Notes under the pieces: generated by a model
The model's database searches: none
Told to the model about the DNA's origin: nothing
What the model saw: the letters and a program-made list of their open reading frames with translations, nothing else
Shown here: in pieces, positions 58,932 to 64,000 of the stretch
Layout of the letters: each line of letters starts with the position of its first letter
Numbering within the stretch: position 1 is the first letter of the stretch
Source of the DNA: Aporrectodea caliginosa
Lineage: Eukaryota; Annelida; Clitellata; Crassiclitellata; Lumbricidae
Direction: 5' to 3'
Assembly (NCBI GenBank): GCA_020284085.1
Contig: JACEVL010000520.1
Location: forward strand, 353,501-417,500
DNA: 64,000 nt
Made by a program: the position numbers and the translations under genes

Positions 58932-59035
58932 TGAGAATTCATACACGTTAGGCAAAATATGATTTTAAATGCACAATGAAATTCATGTTTGCTATGTGAA
59001 ACTGGCTCAATGTGTTATTTGTAACTTGTCAATAT
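58932..59035 (+). repeat. Tandem duplicate copy 1 (uninterrupted)
   Basis: GAGAATTCATACACGTTAGG ... ATGTTTGCTATGTGAAACTG ... GTAACTTGTC is repeated as copy 2, which is split by a transposon: first part 59084-59113, second part 60460-60545. Copy 1 shows the site without the insertion. Confidence 0.88.
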
Positions 59036-59113
59036 AAGTTTGTTTTTAATCTCATCCATTTCTCTGTAGGCCTAAATAACAAATGAGAATTCATAAACTT
59101 TAGGCGAAATATC

Positions 59114-60459
59114 TAGGGGGCCGTCCATAAAGTACGTCACGCTATTTTTGACCATTTTTAAGCCGTGAACTCCGTGGATTTCCAATAAATTATTACCTCA
59201 TTAACTAATGAAATCCGCTAGTGGAGGTTGTGCCTATTAAATAAGCCGGCCCGGCCAAGGTGCCTATTAAAAATCCGGCCGTGTGTCCCTATTAAAACGC
59301 TTTGATTAAGACGGGAAATCAACTGTTATCCCGGCCAGGCCGGGTTTTAGACACGCTGGCCGGACCGGGTTGGATTTTAGGTAGTACTATTAAAAGAACC
59401 GCTAGTGGATATTAAAGTAAAAAAGCGGGGTGTAATTTCGATTTAATATACGATGACATATGAATTTAAGTGGGTATTTATTAGATAATACAATGGCTTG
59501 GTATCATAATATATTTTAATGAATGACGTAATATAATTGTTTATAAGTTCATGATAATAATGATTAAATTATTATAAATATTACCTCTGAATCCTCAAAA
59601 TTTTGTATTATAATAATTACTATATATGTAAAAATTAAATTCAGAATTTATTCAGTGAGCGCTCCTAGCGAGAGGAATCGGGAAAAACACATTCAGGAGA
59701 TATGCATTTCATGCTATTTTGACATAAAACTAATTAAAATGTTTCAGAAAATGTTTGAAAATTATTTTTAAAGCTATGAAATTCTACTAAAAAATAAAAA
59801 ATAAATTATAAATAAAATTTAAAAAAAATAAATGTGTGACGTCACACATGGCCTGATTTCCCCTGTCACAAACTGTCACACTTTCTTAAACCCCCTGGAG
59901 CGTGACGTACTTTATGGACGGTGCCCTAGGGATAATTCACGAAGTCACGGAAGCCGTGAACTTCGTGGTTTTCGGCATTTGCCGTGAGACTGTGACCGCC
60001 GCGAATTTAACCAAATGTCGTGAACTGCCGTGATTTGTTGCAAATTTTGTGAAAATTGCGTCACGGTTTTAAAGACGAGAACTTGGCGCTACAGCCTACA
60101 TGTAATGATGATCTACAATTGCAGAAAAATAACTTTGTGCCGGACGTCGACTCTGGTGGCACTTATAATATATATATAGCTTGATATTATACAGCGAAAA
60201 CGCGCCGCTGCTTTGATCTACGTTATTGTTATGTTTGCAAACATACATCTTAGTCAACACATACGTGTTGTGATGCAGGACGTTTACACTGCCTCTTTAT
60301 ACATAGCGAACGCGTCGTTTCTTTCTTATTTGCGTTATTGACGGATCTTAGCAAATAAAAGCGTGATTTCATGCCGTGAATTTGTCGTGATTATTGCCCA
60401 TTTTTACAAAATGTTACCACGAATTTTGAATTTTTTGCCGTGAATTTCAACTATCCTTA
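59114..60459. mobile_element. hAT-type element, itself interrupted
   Basis: Its outer ends are TAG (59114-59116) continuing after the inner insert as TAGGGATAATTCACG (59927), and CTATCCTTA (ending 60459); TAGGGATAATT and TAAGGATAGTT match at nine of eleven. A perfect 8-bp duplication GAAATATC flanks it at 59106-59113 and 60460-60467. The uninterrupted copy at 58954-58961 reads AAAATATG there. The body (59930-60459) is rich in GCCGTGAA/TTCACGGC. No coding frame. Confidence 0.85.
59117..59926. mobile_element. Inner TIR element, CCGTCCATAAAGTACGTCAC type (810 bp)
   Basis: Inverted termini GGGG-CCGTCCATAAAGTACG and GGGCACCGTCCATAAAGTAC, flanked by TAG (59114-59116 and 59927-59929; CTAG also possible because a C precedes both). 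It sits three bases inside the hAT element above. The interior holds a further GC-rich palindromic block (59225-59405) bracketed by CCGCTAGTGGA direct repeats, perhaps a fourth insertion. No coding frame; superfamily left open. Confidence 0.85.
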
Positions 60460-60739
60460 GAAATATCGTTTTAAAAGCACAGTAAAATGCATGTTTGCTA
60501 TGTGAGACTGGCATAATGTGCTATTTTGTAACTTGTCACCAACTTATCTGTAACATAAGGTTGCCCTAAGTTTTTCAGGGTATCTGTAGTCTATGGAAAT
60601 CACTGGAAAATCTCAGGGTATGTGTACATATGTATATACATCCTGATTTTTTCAAAGAATGTACATGTATACAGTCCCTGAGTGAATATACCATGAAAAA
60701 ACAGGCTATATACATATCCCTGGATGTGCACATTCCCTG

Positions 60740-61690
60740 TTACATATATCAATATATATATATTATATATATAAATCGATTATGTATAACTGAAATATAT
60801 ACTTCAAATATACAGAAAACGATATCCATGTAATACAACACAATAAAAAAACTACAGATATACACCATATATACAAATGTAATTAAAAATTTCGTGACGA
60901 TGCACTGTATACTGTTGTAACTGATCAGGACAGAAATTCGAGAATCCCACCCAAAGAAAAAACCCATCATGGTCTCATCATTCAATATAATTATAGCTCG
61001 GCTATTGGAGCCCTGCTTAATTTGGGTATCTGAGAGTGGTATGGGGTTTCATCGAAAAAGCACACGGCCATCCATCATCATCATTATATCCGACGCGCTT
61101 AATTTTGTATCGAATTCGCAAGTCCTCGTTGATTCCTCGTGGTAAAAATTGTGAAGGATCGGTTCACACCTTCTACCCCGTCCGCCATCATCGTTACCCG
61201 AATCACGAGATTAATAACCATGTCTATGAGAGGGGAGGAAGAAATCTAAGACGTCGCCAAAGGAGATTTTCATATCATCGAACGGAAATGAGAGTCGTGA
61301 CAGTCGGATTATTGTCATCGTCGTCGTCGTCGTCGTAGTTGTTGTAGCTATTCTAGGTCGTCCATTGTCTGACATTCAATCAAGTCACGCCTGAAACTGA
61401 TACGCTATAAAGACATACATGTATGATGGTTGCGTTGGCGGACGGACAGACGTATGGAGGGATGGAGGGACGGAAGGCAAGGGGAGAGAGATTGGAGGGC
61501 GGACGAATACAGAGGGATGGAAGAGGTAGGGAAGGATCCAGGGATGGAGGGAGGGAGCAGGGAGATGGAGAGGGATCATGTATCCTCACCATCATCATTC
61601 TCATAATCATCATTGTTTCCATATTTGTCATCGTCCTCTCTATTCTCCTCCTCATTCTCAAATTTGTCATTGTTTCTTTTATCAATATCA
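60740..61690. other. Noncoding stretch
   Basis: (TA)n near 60750-60775, a GGA-rich purine tract at 61445-61575. No convincing gene. Confidence 0.35.
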
Positions 61691-61692
61691 TC

Positions 61693-61812
<120 letters not shown>

Positions 61813-62461
61813 CATCATCATCACAATGCAATACAATACGAGCTGAAATTTTAAAGTTTCCCCTTACGAAGTTCAGTAGTACGTACACTCTGAAGCCGGG
61901 CAACAGGAATCATTCATACAATCCAATCGACATCCTGGATGAGCAAGTTTCAATTTAAACGGGGAGAGAAAACAGAGAGACACAGAGAGAGAGAGAGTCT
62001 CGGCATGAAAGTGGCAAACATAGGAGGTAGAGTGTTCCAGATGAAAGGAGCAATAGCATAAACTCTGAATGAGCGTCGGCCAAAAACTAGACGAGTTGCT
62101 TACTATGCACATTGCACGACATACCTCTTCCTCCTTTCCTTTGCCTGAATCCTTAAGTCGGTCAACCCCTTCTGTCCCACAACCCTCGGTCATTTCCCTC
62201 TTCCCGAGTCGTCAACGCATAGATAACGACTTCCATGGAAGCTTCGTCAACAGCTGCCAAAGTCTCCTATATTTGGAGCCATGCAGAGCACGTTCCCATC
62301 GGCCATGTGGCGGAAATACTAAGCACACACAAGTGCAGCCGCACTCTTGTAAGTAATGTGGACAAGCACTTATTTTCGGATAATAATAGATCGGTGTAAG
62401 TGCAGTTTGTAGCTGGACATCTTTGTACTTCGATATGGCCGGATCTTCAAGGATTTCCAAC
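61813..62461. other. Noncoding stretch
   Basis: The block AGGAGGTAGAGTGTTCCAGA (62020) resembles GAGGGGTAGAGAGTTCCACT at 63123, and a TGCC(C)T/TTCCTTGC-type block at 62130-62200 resembles 63550-63640 (ACTCCCTTCC...CCTCAGTCGTTACCC against CCTCGGTCATTTCCC). So two copies of a longer unassigned repeat, about 1.1-1.4 kb apart, lie at 61.9-62.25 and 63.1-63.67 kb. Confidence 0.45.
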
Positions 62462-62672
62462 TGACACCGAAACTCACCCGAAACTAACCTGAAATTAACC
62501 CGAAACTGAATAGAATTTAACCCGAAACTGACCCGAAACGGACCAGAAACTGACCCAAAACTGTTCAGAAACTGACCCGAAACTGACCTGAAAATGACCA
62601 AACCCTGACCGAAACTGACCCGAAACTGACCTGAAACTGACCAAACCCTGACCAGAAACTGACCCGATACTT
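62462..62672. repeat. 11-bp minisatellite, CCGAAACTGAC unit
   Basis: About 18 copies of (C/A)(C/G)AAACTGACC with substitutions, some forming a 22-33-bp higher-order unit (CTGACCAAACCCTGACC appears twice). The 11-bp unit gives Gln/Phe/Ser/Val-rich frames on the minus strand that are artefacts. Confidence 0.95.
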
Positions 62673-63262
62673 GGCGCTGCTGGCTCAGCAGGAGTCGACA
62701 GGGGCCGAGTCATTGCTCAGCATACTTCAGCTCAAGTCAGTCCCCAACTGCGTCCCCCGAGTATGACCCGAAATATGTCCAATGTATGTATGTGAAAAAC
62801 ACTACTGGGTTCATTCCGCTGCGCAAGGTTTTGCTATTAAATAAAACTTGTTTGACTGAGCTTCGGTGATTACGTATGTCTTCCTGACTAAGCTTCTGGA
62901 TGGCAGTGATGAATTGGGCGATTAGTCTTACATGACATTTGTTGAATCTTCTCTGCTGTCGGTTTCTCACTCTGGAATGTGTAACCGCTCAACCTTCAAC
63001 ATGATCCCTTCTTTGCCTCTTTCCCTTCAGCGATGACGTTTAGTCACGTGATTTTGTGTTGGCGAGTGCCTCTGTTTCTGTACAAAAGACGCTGTGCAAA
63101 TTTGCAGGCGAGTGGCGAACATGAGGGGTAGAGAGTTCCACTTGGCAGGACAAATGTCTGAATAACTGAGGACCAGGTTATCTCGCAGACGACATCAGAC
63201 CACTCTCGGACGGACCTAATCGACTGCGGCTGCAAGCATCAGAGTATTCGTTCCGCTACTAA
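62673..63262. other. Noncoding stretch
   Basis: No gene; 63100-63250 may be decayed 3' coding sequence of the LINE that ends at 63385. Confidence 0.3.
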
Positions 63263-63264
63263 AA

Positions 63265-63385
63265 GACTAAAATGGCCAATCGGGCTTTTCGAGTTGCTGG
63301 TCCAAATGCCTGGAACAATATTTTTGCATCTATTCAGAGGTCAAAACGCTTCATTTATTAAAAAACAGTTCAAAACGTATTGACT
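63265..63385 (+). pseudogene. LINE reverse-transcriptase ORF, C-terminal remnant
   Basis: The plus strand reads KMANRAFRVAGPNAWNNIFA, SIQRSKRF, a stop, then K(T/K)xQxxL. The pattern RAFxVAGPxxWNxLPxxIR...FKxxLKTHLF is the usual C-terminal end of LINE reverse-transcriptase proteins of the CR1/Jockey kind. About 40 residues remain with at least one stop codon. No LINE body is found upstream, consistent with a 5'-truncated insertion. Confidence 0.7.
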
Positions 63386-63811
63386 AAGTAACTCTTATCG
63401 TCATTTGCGTTGGCTGTAATTGACATTGTAATGCACTATGGAAGTAGCTTGTTACTGGCGATGCTAAAATTACAGAAATTGTCGTAATTACAGACACCAT
63501 AATATATGCTCTCTTGTCAAAGACAAGACGTGAAGGCCACCAGGAACTACTTACCTCTTCCTCCACTGAGTCCACTCCCTTCCTTGCTTCCGTCTGCTCT
63601 TTCACTCCCCCTGCCATACAGTCCTCAGTCGTTACCCTTTCTCGAGCCATCAACGTAGATAATGACATCCATTAAAGGCTCTGTCCATCACGGCCATAAT
63701 TATATATATACCTTACTTTACACGATGATAGGTCTATCCTTTAAAGCCAAACTGGTTCTATATATTTAAATAAATCATCAGACATAGCGGTAATGTTCGT
63801 GCCATCATCAC
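63386..63811. other. Noncoding stretch
   Basis: Contains the second copy of the unassigned repeat noted at 61813-62461; no gene. Confidence 0.35.
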
Positions 63812-63960
63812 TAGGCATTCATTAAGCGCCACTTTCTAATGACCACGCGAGCAATTGGAATGAAATATTGCTCAGGTCCTAAAGGTCCCTACACAGTAAC
63901 CGTCTCAGGGGGGGCTCGAACCCGTACTCTCCTCGTTACAAACCGGCTACCGTGTTCCAC
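63812..63960 (-). mobile_element. SINE-3 copy
   Basis: Minus strand: GTACGGGTTCGAGCCCCCCT (B box), GAGACGGTTACTGTGTAGGG, ACCT...CCAATTGCTCGCG, GTGGCGCTTAATGAATGCC. Confidence 0.7.
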
Positions 63961-64000
63961 AAATGTTGCCACATTAGTGAATTTTGTTTAAACATACATC

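Larger units (their letters stand above)
58283..60739. mobile_element. Outer inverted-repeat element containing nested insertions
   Basis: Left end CAGGGAATGTATGCATTCCT and right end inverse of CAGGGAATGTGCACATCCAG. Inside both ends lies ATTTTCCAGTGATTTC flanked by ATACCCTGA(A/G)A: left at 58350-58392, right inverted at 60562-60625. Without the nested elements the body is about 1.1 kb. It includes an approximately 105-bp direct duplication and a minus-strand 65-codon frame at 58758-58955 that I do not recognise. Target duplication not found. Confidence 0.6.

Overview
The window is eukaryotic, almost certainly from a non-vertebrate marine animal. The signs are AT-rich sequence with very low coding density, splice-acceptor-like sites in front of the two gene-like exons, tRNA-derived SINEs, Tc1/mariner and hAT DNA transposons, long (ATT)n, (ATGT)n and (ATGG)n microsatellites, a tandem C2H2 zinc-finger exon, and a peptide-type class A GPCR. 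The 8-base palindrome TAGGCCTA is strikingly frequent. I cannot place the phylum from sequence alone; an ambulacrarian or a lophotrochozoan would both fit. Nothing here is bacterial: there are no operons and no CRISPR array.

Only one intact protein gene is convincing: a 447-residue seven-helix receptor (50129-51472, +). A second gene-like unit is a C2H2 zinc-finger exon of about 21 fingers (1896-4000, +), broken by a 77-bp insertion and a one-base frameshift. All other protein-like stretches are transposon remains: three copies of one Tc1/mariner family (5.5-6.8 kb, 21.1-21.5 kb, 23.5-24.35 kb), an older relic cut up by SINEs (16.3-17.7 kb), a second mariner with about 190-bp terminal inverted repeats (46.9-48.0 kb), a hAT transposase C-terminus inside a complete hAT frame (35.06-36.82 kb), two fragments of a multicopy animal protein family of unknown function (29.2-30.3 kb and 44.8-45.3 kb), and a LINE reverse-transcriptase tail (63.3 kb).

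Layout. 0-7 kb: foldback element, zinc-finger exon, SINE, mariner. 7-15.7 kb: microsatellites, a 63-bp minisatellite, a small hAT element. 16-19.6 kb: mariner relic and SINE cluster. 19.8-26.1 kb: three copies of a duplicated noncoding unit, separated by mariner fragments. 27-38 kb: TIR elements, several hAT elements with 8-bp target duplications, SINEs. 38.8-46 kb: trinucleotide repeats, a 0.9-kb element in a decamer repeat, a 2.7-kb TIR element. 46.5-48 kb: microsatellite and mariner. 50-52 kb: GPCR. 53-55 kb: (AAT)n tracts. 55.7-60.7 kb: SINEs, two elements sharing an internal minisatellite, and a three-level nested insertion. 61-64 kb: repeats and a LINE tail.

I found no new multi-gene system. 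The most informative structures are the three-level nest at 58.3-60.7 kb, where an uninterrupted copy of the insertion site lies next door; one minisatellite found inside three elements with unrelated termini; the mariner-punctuated triplication at 19.8-26.1 kb; and a 2.7-kb TIR element carrying part of the unknown protein family. SINE family numbers (SINE-1 to SINE-4) are my own labels.
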